Below are positions 5,760 through 13,018 of a DNA stretch of 13,018 nucleotides, piece by piece. The notes under the pieces are model-generated. The model did not search any database. It was not told the DNA's origin and worked only from the letters and a program-made list of their open reading frames with translations. The DNA is from Actinomycetota bacterium. Its GTDB lineage: Bacteria; Actinomycetota; Actinomycetes; Streptosporangiales; Streptosporangiaceae. Numbering within the stretch: position 1 is the first letter of the stretch; every line of letters begins with the position of its first letter. A program made the position numbers and the translations under genes. The DNA lies in contig PLIQ01000378.1 in assembly GCA_003140115.1 (NCBI GenBank), positions 885 through 13,902 of the forward strand, read 5' to 3'.

Positions 5760-6599
5760 GGCGGCCCGATCCGCGAGCCGGTCACGACCAGGGTCGTCGC
5801 CGGCGGGCGGGCGCTGATCGTCAGCGTCCCGCTGGCGGGCAACGGCGGCGACGCCGCGTCTTATGACGCGCTAGACGCGCTGCGCGGCCGGATCCTGCCG
5901 GAGACCCTTGGCCGGGCCGGGGTCAGCTACGCGGTGGCCGGCGACACAGCCAGCAATCACGACGACGCCAGCCAGCTGAGCGGGCGCACGCCGCTGGTGC
6001 TTGCCGTCGTCGCGGCGGTGGCCTTCTGCCTGCTGCTGTTCGCGTTCAGGTCGGTGGTCCTGCCGCTGGTCTCGATCGCGCTCAACTTCCTGTCCGTCGC
6101 CGCCGCCTACGGGCTGATCACCGTGATCTTCCAGGACGGCAGGTTCCAGGGACTGCTCGGCTACCAAGGATCCGGCGCGATCACCCCCTGGGTGCCGCTG
6201 TTCCTGTTCACGTTCCTGTTCGGCATCTCGATGGACTACCACGTCTTCATCCTGAGCAGGATCAGGGAACTACGGCGGGGCGGCGAGACCACGGTCGGCG
6301 CCATCACGGCCGGCATCGCCAGCAGCGCCGGGGTGGTCACCAGCGCGGCGATCATCATGGTGGCGGTGTTCTCCATCTTCATCGGCATAGGGCTCGTCGA
6401 GCTGAAGATGCTCGGTGTCGGCTTGGCTGCCGCCATCCTGCTGGACGCCACGATCGTCCGCGGCGTCCTCCTCCCCGCCGCCATGGCCCTGCTCGGCAAC
6501 CGGTGCTGGTACCTGCCCCGCTGGCTGTCCTGGCTACCCGGCCGCACTACCCCAAGCCCCGGCACGACGAAAAGCGAGCGTCCCGCCGGGGCGTTCTGA
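5760..6599 (+). pseudogene. 5'-truncated MMPL/RND-family transporter
   Basis: From about 5760 the frame matches the second half of an actinobacterial MMPL transporter: GPIREPVTT...VPLAGNGGDAASYDALDALRG, then five hydrophobic segments. These include TPLVLAVVAAVAFCLLLF, the conserved FGISMDYHVFILSRI with its proton-relay-type Asp, and GLAAAILLDATIVRGVLLPA. Full-length proteins have 700 or more residues and 12 membrane helices. Here about 280 residues and the last helices remain. No start codon with a ribosome site is found at the junction. The only upstream ATG (5676) lies in DNA antisense to the kinase fragment. These transporters export lipids or other hydrophobic molecules across the inner membrane. 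This copy should be inactive. Its stop is 16 nt before the next gene start. Confidence 0.78.
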
Positions 6600-6614
6600 G
6601 CCAAGGAGATAGTG

Positions 6615-7309
6615 ATGAACGGAACGATCAAGCTGGACACAGCCACGGACATCCCCGGCCGCACCAGGAACTGGGCCACCCAGGGCGCGGCCGCGGCCGG
6701 GCGGGGCATGGTCCTGTTCGGGTTCACGCTGGCCAGCCTCGTGCTGTGGGCGATGCTCCTGACAGCCGTGGCCCTCATCCCGCTCGGCGTGGGCCTGCCG
6801 CTCACCGCTGTCGCCCTGCGGGCCATGCGCGGTCTTGAGGCCAAGGCCTGGCGACACGTAGCCGACGGGTGCGGGTTCGCCGCAGCGGCTCCCGCCCCGC
6901 GAGACCCGCCCGCCAGGAGGAACGGGAGCCGAGTTTCTGGGTCCGGTTCGGTTCCCTGATGGCCGACCCGGACACCTGGCGGAGCCTGCTGTGGAGCACC
7001 GTTGACATCCTGGCGGGCTGGCTGCTCACGCTCGCCCCGGCGAGCCTGATCGCCTGGGGGCTGTTCGGCGTGGTCATGCCCGCCGTATGGCACCCGATCG
7101 TCACCGCACACGGCAACAACTGGTACGCATTCATCCACGTGACCACCGCTAGCACCGCCTGGCTGTCGGTAGCCCTCGGCATCGCGTTCATCGCCCTGGG
7201 CCTGCTGACCGCCCCCTGGCTCCTACGCCGCTACGCGGCGCTCGCCCGCTCCTGCCAAGATCCCCGCCCAAATACCCAAACTAAGACCAGTCTCCAGAAC
7301 GGAACCTAA
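6615..7309 (+). pseudogene. Membrane 'sensor'-domain protein, frameshifted in the linker
   Basis: Two hydrophobic halves lie in different frames. The first, from ATG 6615 (AAGGAG 6 nt upstream), has about 80 meaningful residues with MVLFGFTLASLVLWAMLLTAVALIPLGVGLPLTAVALRAMRG, then loses its pattern and would stop at 6957-6959. The second, readable from about 6869 to the TAA at 7307-7309, has the linker, then MADPDTWRSLLWSTVDILAGW and two further membrane segments. Together they resemble the 'Sensor' domain (PF13796) found in actinobacterial kinases or standing alone. One extra G in the G-run at 6866-6869 would restore one frame (ADG-VRVRRSG). It is linked to the MMPL fragment by 15 intergenic bases and probably shared its transcript. 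No kinase domain follows. Confidence 0.65.
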
Positions 7310-7396
7310 CCGGAAATAGGACCTCGGCTGGGCGCGCGGCAGTCCCGCGCAAAAGTGCTCGGCGGCGTGATCAACGAGTACCACCGAGCCGCCTGA
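7310..7396 (+). pseudogene. 3' scrap of a DDE transposase/integrase
   Basis: The frame ending at TGA 7394-7396 reads RLGARQSRAKVLGGVINEYHRAA. It resembles the C-terminal end of actinobacterial DDE-type integrase-core transposases (GLINEYxRAA). Nothing of the catalytic core is present, since a stop of the preceding gene lies directly upstream in the same frame. No terminal inverted repeats are visible. The family assignment rests on memory of this tail, so confidence is limited. Confidence 0.4.
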
Positions 7397-7491
7397 GCCG
7401 ATCTCATGAAGCCCCAGGTCAACCACCATGCGACAGTTTTGAAGCGGTACAGGGGCTGGCACCCTGAGCGACGTCTTCGAGGACAGGACGT

Positions 7492-8340
7492 TCAGCCCTG
7501 CAGGGCGTGCGTCGCCGCCACGGCTCCCGGCTGGTGGCCCATCGCTAGCATGAACAGCCACAGAAGCATCGCCAGTCCCGCGTAGAAAGCGAAAGCAGCC
7601 CAGGATGCGCGTGGGCTGAGCGGCAGCTTGGCAGCGGGGATGTCGGCGCTGGTCTCCGGGCGCGCATGTCTTCCCGCCTGCCGGCTATCTCGACGCCCCG
7701 CCTGGCTCGCCTGATGGCGGTCATGCAGGAAGTCGAGCAGTCCCAGTGGGATGAGGATAACGAAGATCCACAGATCTGCGGTAAATGCCAGCACCGCGCC
7801 CAACAGCATCCCGGCGATAAGAACGGCCAGGCCCGTCCGCGAGCCAATGGAACAGGTGATCGATTTCACCACCCGGCCGCCGTCTAGCGGTACCACCGGC
7901 AGCAGGTTGAACAGGTTGATCAATGCCATCCACGCAGCGGCAGCGGCGAGGGCACCGTTGTGGCTGGCGAAGTACGCCAGCCCCGTCCCGGCCGCCAGCA
8001 CGGCCCCGGTCAGTGGCCCGGCCAGGGCTACGGTGGCCTCGGCGCGCCGGCTGGGGAAGTTCTCCTCGGCCACCGCGGCGGCACCAACCAGCGGGATGAC
8101 GTAGATACCCCTAGTTTTCATGTCGTAGTGCTTCATGCACGCCAGGTGGCCGCACTCGTGGATGACGAGCATGCCGACGATGATGATCGCGAACTGCCAG
8201 GTGAACAGGAACGCATACACCGCGAAGGAAGCCAGAGCCAGCAGCAGATTGCTGGCCTTGACGACGGCCAGGCCGCCCTTGACAAGCAGGGCGGCCAGGC
8301 TGCCCATGTCCTGGTGCTCTCTCAGCGACCTGAGGATCAT
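7492..8340 (-). CDS. M50-family site-2 type intramembrane metalloprotease
   Basis: This 282-residue polytopic membrane protein has zinc site HECGH at residues 61-65 and the second family motif NLLPVVPLDGG at 145-155, whose Asp153 is the third metal ligand. Hydrophobic segments surround both motifs, and an extra C-terminal helix is seen near residues 255-275. Site-2 proteases cleave transmembrane anti-sigma factors, signal-peptide remnants or other membrane proteins. No PDZ or CBS domain is visible, so this is a minimal form. The ATG at 8340 has AGGAAGG 7 nt upstream. In-frame codons continue upstream to 8517 but lack homology. It follows the secreted-protein gene on the same strand after 164 bp, so it may have its own promoter. 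Its substrate is unknown, and the adjacent secreted protein is one candidate. Confidence 0.88.
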   Translation of the reverse strand: MILRSLREHQDMGSLAALLVKGGLAVVKASNLLLALASFAVYAFLFTWQFAIIIVGMLVIHECGHLACMKHYDMKTRGIYVIPLVGAAAVAEENFPSRRAEATVALAGPLTGAVLAAGTGLAYFASHNGALAAAAAWMALINLFNLLPVVPLDGGRVVKSITCSIGSRTGLAVLIAGMLLGAVLAFTADLWIFVILIPLGLLDFLHDRHQASQAGRRDSRQAGRHARPETSADIPAAKLPLSPRASWAAFAFYAGLAMLLWLFMLAMGHQPGAVAATHALQG

Positions 8341-8504
8341 GACGTCGCCTTCCTGACCCGATAGCGGCGCCCGGATGCGGGCGAGGCCACCGGCCCGTAA
8401 TCGGTTCCTGCGCGCTGGCTGCGTATCAGCGTGTGCGGCAGCGACCGCTGCGATCGGCTTTATGACGAAGCGTGACCCAGTGGTGGCCGGCGAGGCCGCG
8501 CCTG
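8341..8504. other. Gap between secreted-protein gene and M50 protease gene
   Basis: 164 bp with no coding frame I recognise. It contains a small inverted repeat, GCAGCG-AC-CGCTGC (8438-8451), that could attenuate read-through from the upstream minus-strand gene. The stem is short and has no T-tract. Confidence 0.3.
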
Positions 8505-9206
8505 CTACGGGTTCCAATCCTGGAAGAGGCCACCACCGGACTGCTCCGGGCGATCGAGATAGAGGGCTGCGCCGTCCTGAAGTGAATTGGCCGACATGAC
8601 CATGCAGTCACCGTATGAGGTGTACCCTGGGCTAGCTATCTCGCAATCAGTATTGTCAACGAAGTACTCGTTGAAGTTATAATTCCCCCCATTATTGTCG
8701 GGCTCCTCGATCCAGACGGTTCCGTTGGCACCGCAGGACTTGAGCGTAATGGGAGCAGTGAAGGATGTATCGCCCAGGCAAAGGTTGGTATTAGCGCCTG
8801 CGCCTGCGCTATCACCATCGAATTCGTAATATCCCGCCCACAGCTTGTGCGAGCCGGGACCGGGTACCCATCGTATCCACACCTTTTTGATGAACATGGC
8901 GGCGACTTTAACGCCGGCCTTGACTTCATCCCCATAAATGGTAATTACGGTGCCTGCGGCTACCACTACTTCGTCGATAAGGCCGACGCAGTTGGTGGAG
9001 GTGTTGGTGAGGCACTCCTCGTAGGGATCCGCGGCTGCGGATGCTTGCTTCGTGCCCATAGTGGACGCGTGTGCCGCTCTAGCGGGCGCCGCGGAAGCTG
9101 GCGCCACGGACACGCTGGCCAGGAGTCCAGCGGTGGCGAGTATGGCGGTCGCCATCGCTATGCGACGGCCAGGAATGACCGCCCGGCGGAAGATAGTCAT
9201 TTTCAT
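8505..9206 (-). CDS. Secreted six-cysteine protein of unknown function
   Basis: The 233-residue product starts with a basic N-terminus (MKMTIFRRAVIPGRR), a hydrophobic core (IAMATAILATAGLLASVSV) and an Ala-x-Ala site near residues 37-41 (PASAAP). It is therefore probably exported by Sec. The mature part has six cysteines (65, 73, 143, 158, 188, 201), enough for three disulfides. A segment NLCLGD...ITLKSCGANGTVWI recalls the beta-trefoil-like repeats of secreted actinobacterial proteins, but I cannot assign a family. The end is rich in Asn, Gly and aromatic residues. The ATG at 9206 is chosen for GGAGAGG 7 nt upstream. The central coding part is clearly poorer in GC than the surroundings (the stretch 8641-8700 is 40% GC), suggesting recent acquisition. 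It is divergent from the SARP regulator, which may control it. Confidence 0.82.
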   Translation of the reverse strand: MKMTIFRRAVIPGRRIAMATAILATAGLLASVSVAPASAAPARAAHASTMGTKQASAAADPYEECLTNTSTNCVGLIDEVVVAAGTVITIYGDEVKAGVKVAAMFIKKVWIRWVPGPGSHKLWAGYYEFDGDSAGAGANTNLCLGDTSFTAPITLKSCGANGTVWIEEPDNNGGNYNFNEYFVDNTDCEIASPGYTSYGDCMVMSANSLQDGAALYLDRPEQSGGGLFQDWNP

Positions 9207-9241
9207 ACACATTCCTCTCCGTGAGGGGTTGGCGGCCCGCG

Positions 9242-9269
9242 CGGACATCCAGAAAGCTCGGACATCCAG
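9242..9269. promoter_or_regulatory. Direct repeat CGGACATCCAG x2 upstream of the secreted-protein gene
   Basis: The 11-mer CGGACATCCAG occurs at 9242-9252 and again at 9259-9269, a 17-bp pitch. On the coding strand it reads CTGGATGTCCG twice, 36-63 nt before the ATG at 9206. SARP-type regulators bind direct repeats, usually spaced near one or two helical turns. The 17-bp pitch differs, so SARP binding is only a possibility. Confidence 0.4.
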
Positions 9270-9614
9270 CGGAGGTTCGGGCCGGAGCGTAGACGCTCTG
9301 CTCGCTTCACAGAACGGCCTGAATAGCCCTTCCATGCCAGGAACTTCTTGACGATGTGAACGCGGGCGATTCTCAAGCACCCGAACTATTGCTATCCCGG
9401 CGGCGGCAAGGGATACGCCTTCGCTTTCGCGTTAACGTGAAGGAGCGCATAGTCTATCTCCTGGCCACCTTATATGCGGAGCTGTTTGGGCCGGTGGTCA
9501 CCGACGCCGGCAAGCCGGTCTGCTGCGGATCTGAATGCCCATACTCCCGAGAACCAGTATCTTCGCTGTAACGTAGGTGTATCTCGGAATGGCAGCCGTA
9601 AAAAGGGAGTGCGC
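9270..9614. other. Rest of the divergent intergenic region before the SARP gene
   Basis: No gene is apparent. It contains an 8-bp palindrome CGTTAACG (9430-9437), an inverted pair CGGTG-GT-CACCG (9492-9503) and the ribosome site GGGAG (9605-9609). A TTGACG at 9348-9353 resembles a -35 box, but no good -10 follows at the right distance. A frame open upstream of 9615 exists but looks like leader DNA rather than protein. Confidence 0.4.
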
Positions 9615-12470
9615 GTGGATTATCTCACGGAGGGCCGGCCGGGCGTCACGTTTCGCTTCGGGCTGCTCGGTTCGCTGCTTGTCGCCGATGCAACAGGCCA
9701 AGTGGCGGCACTGCCAGCGGCTAAACAACGGGTAATCTTGGCGGCGCTGCTCCTATCAGCCAACACAGAAGTATCGACGGACAGGCTGACGGAGATCCTC
9801 TGGGAACTGTCGCCGCCGCCCAGCGCGGCGACTGCGGTGCGCAATTACGTCATGAGGCTGCGCCGCCAGATGGGGTCAGCCGGATCCAGGATCGTGACCC
9901 GGCCAGCCGGCTACACGATCCAAGTACATGGAGCCGGTGAACTCGATGTGGCCGAGGTCGATAAGCTGCGCCGCGACGCGCGGGCGACCGCCCAAGCCGG
10001 CCGGTGGCCGGAGGCGTCAGAGCTGTTTTCGGCAGCTCTGAGCCTGTGGCGAGGTGACCCGCTCGCCGACGTTCCCTCACCAGCGTTCATTCAGCAGGTG
10101 GCGCACCTTACCGAGCTGCGGCTCCAGCTAACTGAATTCCGCATCGATGCCGAGCTTCGCCTGGCTAGGCACGACGAGCTCGTGGCCGAGCTCCGGCAGC
10201 TCGCGGCGGAGTACCCGCTGCGTGAGCACCTGCGAGCCCAGCTCATGCTCACCTTCTACCGCTGCGGGCGGCAGGCCGAGGCCTTGGAGGTGTACCGGGA
10301 CACGCGGGCCACACTAAGGGATGAGCTTGGCGTGGAACCGGCGTCCGAGCTTACGGAAATGCATCGGCGCATTCTGGCTGGCGACCCCGGGCTCCTGGTC
10401 AGCGAGTCGCCCGACCGGGCGCACCCCGTCCCCGTAGCGGCGGGTAGGGGCGAGCAGGGACGGGTAGTACCACGGCAGCTGCCAGCCGGGACGCGGCATT
10501 TCACCGGCCGGGTTGCCGAGCTCAGCGCGCTGGACACGCTGGTGAACGAGGCGGCAGGCACGGCAGGCACCGTGGTGATCTCGGCGATCGGGGGGACGGC
10601 GGGCGTCGGCAAGACCGCGCTGGCTTTGCGCTGGGCCCACCAGGTGGCAGGCCAGTTCCCGGACGGGCAGCTGTACGTGAACCTGCGCGGCTTCGGCCCG
10701 GCGGGACGGCCAGTATCAGCGGCTGTGGCGATCCGTGGTTTCCTGGATGGGCTGGGAGTGGCGGCCGAGCAGATCCCGGCTGACCTGGACGCGCAGGCCG
10801 CCTTGTACCGCAGCCTGCTCTCAGGCAAGCGAGTGCTCGTGCTCTTGGACAACGCGCGAGACAGCGAGCAGGTCCGCCCACTACTGCCTGGCAGTCCGTC
10901 CTGCCTGGTGGTGGTGACCAGCCGCCGCCAGCTGACGGGGTTGGCCACCGCCGAGGGCGCGCACCTCCTGACCCTGGACGTCCTGTCCGATGTCGAGGCT
11001 CACGAACTGCTGTCTTTGCGGCTCGGCGCCGATCGGCTCGGCGCCGAACCGAAAGCGGCCGCCGCACTGATCGAACTATGTGCGCGGCTGCCGTTGGCTC
11101 TGGCTATCGCTGGGGCCCGCGTCTCGGGCCGCCCCCGGTTCGGACTTGGCGCCCTAGTGGAGGAGCTCCAGGATGCCCAGCGCAGGCTTGACGCGCTTGA
11201 CGCCGGAGATACCTCAGCCAGCCTGCGAGCGGTCTTCTCTTGGTCCCTGGCCAGCCTGCCAGCCCCAGCGGCCCGCATGTTCGGCTTGCTCGGCTTGCAC
11301 CCTGGACCCGATATAACGACGCCGGCCTCGGCCAGCCTGGCCGGGGTATCACTGCCGCAGGCGCGCTCGGCCCTGAACCAGCTCGCCGAGGCGCACCTCA
11401 TCACCGAGCACGCTCCCGGCCGGTTCAGTCTCCACGACCTGCTCCGCGCTTACGCCGTCGAGCAGGCCGGCCCAGCCGGCCACGGCACCGCTCCTGACGA
11501 AGCCGTCGGCCGGGCCCTAGACCACTACCTGCATACCGCCTACGCCGCCGCTCTGCTGCTCAACCCGTCACGCGAGCCGCTCACCCTGCACAAACCGCGG
11601 CCCGGGGTTATTCCCGAGCATCTGGCCGACCACCTGCAGGCAATGACCTGGTTCGAAGCCGAGCACCATGTCGTCACCTCCGCCATCATCCTGGCCACCC
11701 AGCGCGGACTTGACGCCTACGGCTGGCAGCTGCCCTGGACCATGGCGAACTTCCTCGACTGGCGAGGGCACTGGCACGAATGGGCCGCGGTTCAGCACGC
11801 CGCACTGGCGGCGGCGGTCCGCCTCGGCGATACCGCCGGGCAAGCCGCAGTACACAGGCTGCTTGCGCACTCCTGCGCCAAGCTTGCCGACTACGACCAG
11901 GCGCGCGCCCACCTGACCGAATGCCTCCGGCTCAACCACGAACTCGGCGACCAGGCAGGCGCGGCTCATGTCCATCAGACCTTCTCCTGGCTGTCCGCGC
12001 AACAGGGCCAAAACGCCGACGCGCTCAGCCACGCCGAAAGGGCCCTCGCCTTGTTCCAGGCCACCGGCAACCAGGCCGGGCAAGCCGAAGCCCTCAACAA
12101 CGTCGGCTGCAGTTACGCCCGGCTCGGCGATTATCAGCAGGCACAGACATCGTGCCAGCAAGCTCTGCGCCTGTATAGCCAGCTCGACGACCGCCCCGGC
12201 GAGGCGAGCTCGTGGGACAGCCTGGGCTACGCCGAGCACCAGCTCGGGAACTTTACTAACGCCGCGGAGTGCTACGGCCGCGCCCTGCGCATATTCTGCG
12301 AACTCGGCAACCGCTACTACCAAGCCGACACCCTCACTCACCTCGGCGACACCCATTGTGCCGCCGGCGAGGAGAACAGGGCCCTGGATGCTTGGCGGCA
12401 GGCCGTTACTATCCTCGACGAACTGCATCACCCGGACGCAGCGCGGCTTCGTGTCAAGCTTTGCGCGTAA
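9615..12470 (+). CDS. AfsR/SARP-type regulator with NB-ARC and TPR domains
   Basis: This 951-residue regulator has an OmpR-like winged helix at residues about 13-100 (FRFGLLGSLLV...LPAAKQRVILAALLL...VRNYVMRLRRQMG). A bacterial transcriptional activation domain follows at about 105-255 (WPEASELFSAALSLWRGDPLADV...REHLRAQLMLTFYRCGRQAEAL). Next is an NB-ARC ATPase at about 290-560, with Walker A GGTAGVGKT at 326-334, Walker B-like VLVLLDNARD and LPLALAIAGAR. At about 735-940 lie five tetratricopeptide repeats with 40-residue spacing. This is the AfsR layout of large SARPs, activators of secondary-metabolite or developmental genes. The GTG at 9615 is chosen because GGGAG ends 5 nt before it. An ATG at 9474 would add 47 unrelated residues. 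ATP binding and a partner sensed by the TPRs probably gate DNA binding. It is divergent from the secreted-protein gene. Confidence 0.94.
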   Translation: MDYLTEGRPGVTFRFGLLGSLLVADATGQVAALPAAKQRVILAALLLSANTEVSTDRLTEILWELSPPPSAATAVRNYVMRLRRQMGSAGSRIVTRPAGYTIQVHGAGELDVAEVDKLRRDARATAQAGRWPEASELFSAALSLWRGDPLADVPSPAFIQQVAHLTELRLQLTEFRIDAELRLARHDELVAELRQLAAEYPLREHLRAQLMLTFYRCGRQAEALEVYRDTRATLRDELGVEPASELTEMHRRILAGDPGLLVSESPDRAHPVPVAAGRGEQGRVVPRQLPAGTRHFTGRVAELSALDTLVNEAAGTAGTVVISAIGGTAGVGKTALALRWAHQVAGQFPDGQLYVNLRGFGPAGRPVSAAVAIRGFLDGLGVAAEQIPADLDAQAALYRSLLSGKRVLVLLDNARDSEQVRPLLPGSPSCLVVVTSRRQLTGLATAEGAHLLTLDVLSDVEAHELLSLRLGADRLGAEPKAAAALIELCARLPLALAIAGARVSGRPRFGLGALVEELQDAQRRLDALDAGDTSASLRAVFSWSLASLPAPAARMFGLLGLHPGPDITTPASASLAGVSLPQARSALNQLAEAHLITEHAPGRFSLHDLLRAYAVEQAGPAGHGTAPDEAVGRALDHYLHTAYAAALLLNPSREPLTLHKPRPGVIPEHLADHLQAMTWFEAEHHVVTSAIILATQRGLDAYGWQLPWTMANFLDWRGHWHEWAAVQHAALAAAVRLGDTAGQAAVHRLLAHSCAKLADYDQARAHLTECLRLNHELGDQAGAAHVHQTFSWLSAQQGQNADALSHAERALALFQATGNQAGQAEALNNVGCSYARLGDYQQAQTSCQQALRLYSQLDDRPGEASSWDSLGYAEHQLGNFTNAAECYGRALRIFCELGNRYYQADTLTHLGDTHCAAGEENRALDAWRQAVTILDELHHPDAARLRVKLCA

Positions 12471-13018
12471 GTAGCACAGCCCTAGGCACAGAGCCGACAT
12501 GACCGGCGGATGCGGATCGCGTACCGCTAAGCAACTCTCCGAGTCAGCCGCGCCGATCGACCCGATATGCACCAGCACGATCACAGGGAGACCACGCTCG
12601 ACAGGAAGCCGACCAATTAGATGACATGCATCGGGCCGGAGTGAGCTGAGGTGGGCGACCGGGTGCCGGGAGACCTCCCCAGCTCAGACGCGAGTCAGGA
12701 TTGACCGCGTAGGCAATTCACATCGGAGTGTGCGCCTCTCCGGAGTTGAGCTTGCAACCTCCCGGATCCGCGCGGCGTGCGCTTCAGGCCGCGTGACAGC
12801 CGCGGAGCGCGATGCGCTCCTCCCGGGCAGCGTCTTCGGGTCCGGCAACATGATCGGGCGTCCCGGGCAAGTGTGCGTGGCCGCCCGTGAAAAGCCGACG
12901 GTGCACACCGACCGTCCTAGCGGCTGGACGCCGTCCGCTATATGTCCGTGGACGCGACACAGCGGTCCGCAGCGCGACAAGGTGACACACACGACGGGAC
13001 AGAGAAAAAACGGCCCGC
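12471..13018. other. Terminal 548 bp without a recognisable gene
   Basis: Both strands were read in all frames. The minus-strand frames at 12684-12992 and 12784-12990 have no ribosome site or familiar motif and are not called. Small inverted repeats are present: TGAGCTG/CAGCTCA (12642-12648 and 12680-12686), which could mark the end of the SARP transcript; GGAGCGC-GAT-GCGCTCC (12804-12820); and GACGGT-N8-ACCGTC (12897-12916) overlapping CGGTG-CA-CACCG. The last may be an operator for a gene beyond the right edge. Confidence 0.45.

Noticed and set aside
4916..5866. 316-residue frame on the plus strand across the regulator and the kinase fragment
   Set aside because: It is out of frame with the response regulator and antisense to the kinase. 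Gly/Arg/Ala-rich without motifs.
6236..7138. 300-residue open frame on the minus strand
   Set aside because: It is antisense to the MMPL and sensor genes. The composition (Pro, Ala, Arg, Met) is typical of a shadow frame, with no motifs.
7397..7491. Terminal inverted repeat of an insertion sequence after the transposase tail
   Set aside because: Only short pairings such as ACGTC/GACGT could be found. No matching left end was seen upstream.
9348..9376. Promoter for the SARP gene with TTGACG as -35
   Set aside because: No acceptable -10 box lies 16-19 bp downstream. The nearest match, GATTCT, is only 14 bp away.
10256..10948. 230-residue minus-strand frame inside the SARP gene
   Set aside because: Antisense to the NB-ARC region, which has clear Walker motifs on the plus strand.
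11568..12584. 338-residue open frame on the minus strand
   Set aside because: It is antisense to the TPR repeats of the SARP gene. The repeats explain its length, and it has no ribosome site or family match.
12720..12775. Possible tRNA-like segment
   Set aside because: A GAGTTGAGC-like stretch recalled a T-arm, but no cloverleaf stems or CCA-adjacent acceptor could be paired.
12684..12992. Minus-strand frames near the right end as a small gene
   Set aside because: No ribosome site and no recognisable motif. Two frames overlap with equal plausibility, so neither is supported.
1..13018. CRISPR array, rRNA or tRNA genes
   Set aside because: No regularly spaced repeats longer than 20 bp, and no rRNA or tRNA signature was seen on either strand.

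Overview
The window is 13 kb of high-GC DNA. GTG starts, strong AGGAGG-type ribosome sites, an AfsR/SARP-type activator, an MmyB-type XRE regulator, an ECF41-type sigma factor and an MMPL transporter all point to a filamentous actinobacterium (Streptomycetales, Streptosporangiales or Catenulisporales-like). The genus cannot be named from the sequence.

Left part (1-2516). The 3' tail of an upstream gene runs into a tandem YCII/DGPF-domain protein (104-823). Next comes a divergent pair: a SnoaL/NTF2-fold protein on the minus strand (1062-1550) and an XRE/MmyB-type regulator on the plus strand (1653-2516). A nested palindrome and a probable leaderless promoter lie between them.

Middle (2517-7491) is a region of gene decay. 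It holds a deleted RelE/ParE-type toxin remnant with an in-frame stop (2550-2702). A carboxymuconolactone-decarboxylase/AhpD-like gene that has lost its first redox cysteine (2982-3437, minus) is divergent from an ECF41-type sigma factor gene broken by a frameshift (3590-4452). An 11+11 bp palindrome sits between these two. A tyrosine-integrase relic follows (about 4501-4632, minus). An intact NarL/DesR-type response regulator (4692-5297) is convergent with a 5'-truncated DesK-like histidine kinase (5294-about 5755, minus). That kinase is fused head to head with a 5'-truncated MMPL transporter (about 5760-6599, plus). A frameshifted two-part membrane 'sensor'-like gene (6615-7309) and the last codons of a DDE transposase/integrase (7310-7396) end the region. 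The ECF41 sigma/CMD pairing is a known genomic association. The kinase, regulator and MMPL transporter look like leftovers of a signalling and export locus.

Right part (7492-12470) looks healthy. It has an M50 site-2 protease (minus), a small secreted six-cysteine protein whose central part is much poorer in GC (minus), and a 951-residue SARP-NB-ARC-TPR regulator (plus) divergent from the secreted protein. An 11-bp direct repeat lies just upstream of the secreted-protein gene. A regulator, a secreted protein and an intramembrane protease side by side could form a regulatory unit, but this is inference.

The last 548 bases hold no gene I can recognise, only small inverted repeats. The two frameshifts and the head-to-head junction could also be sequencing or assembly errors, so raw-read checking matters before any biological reading.
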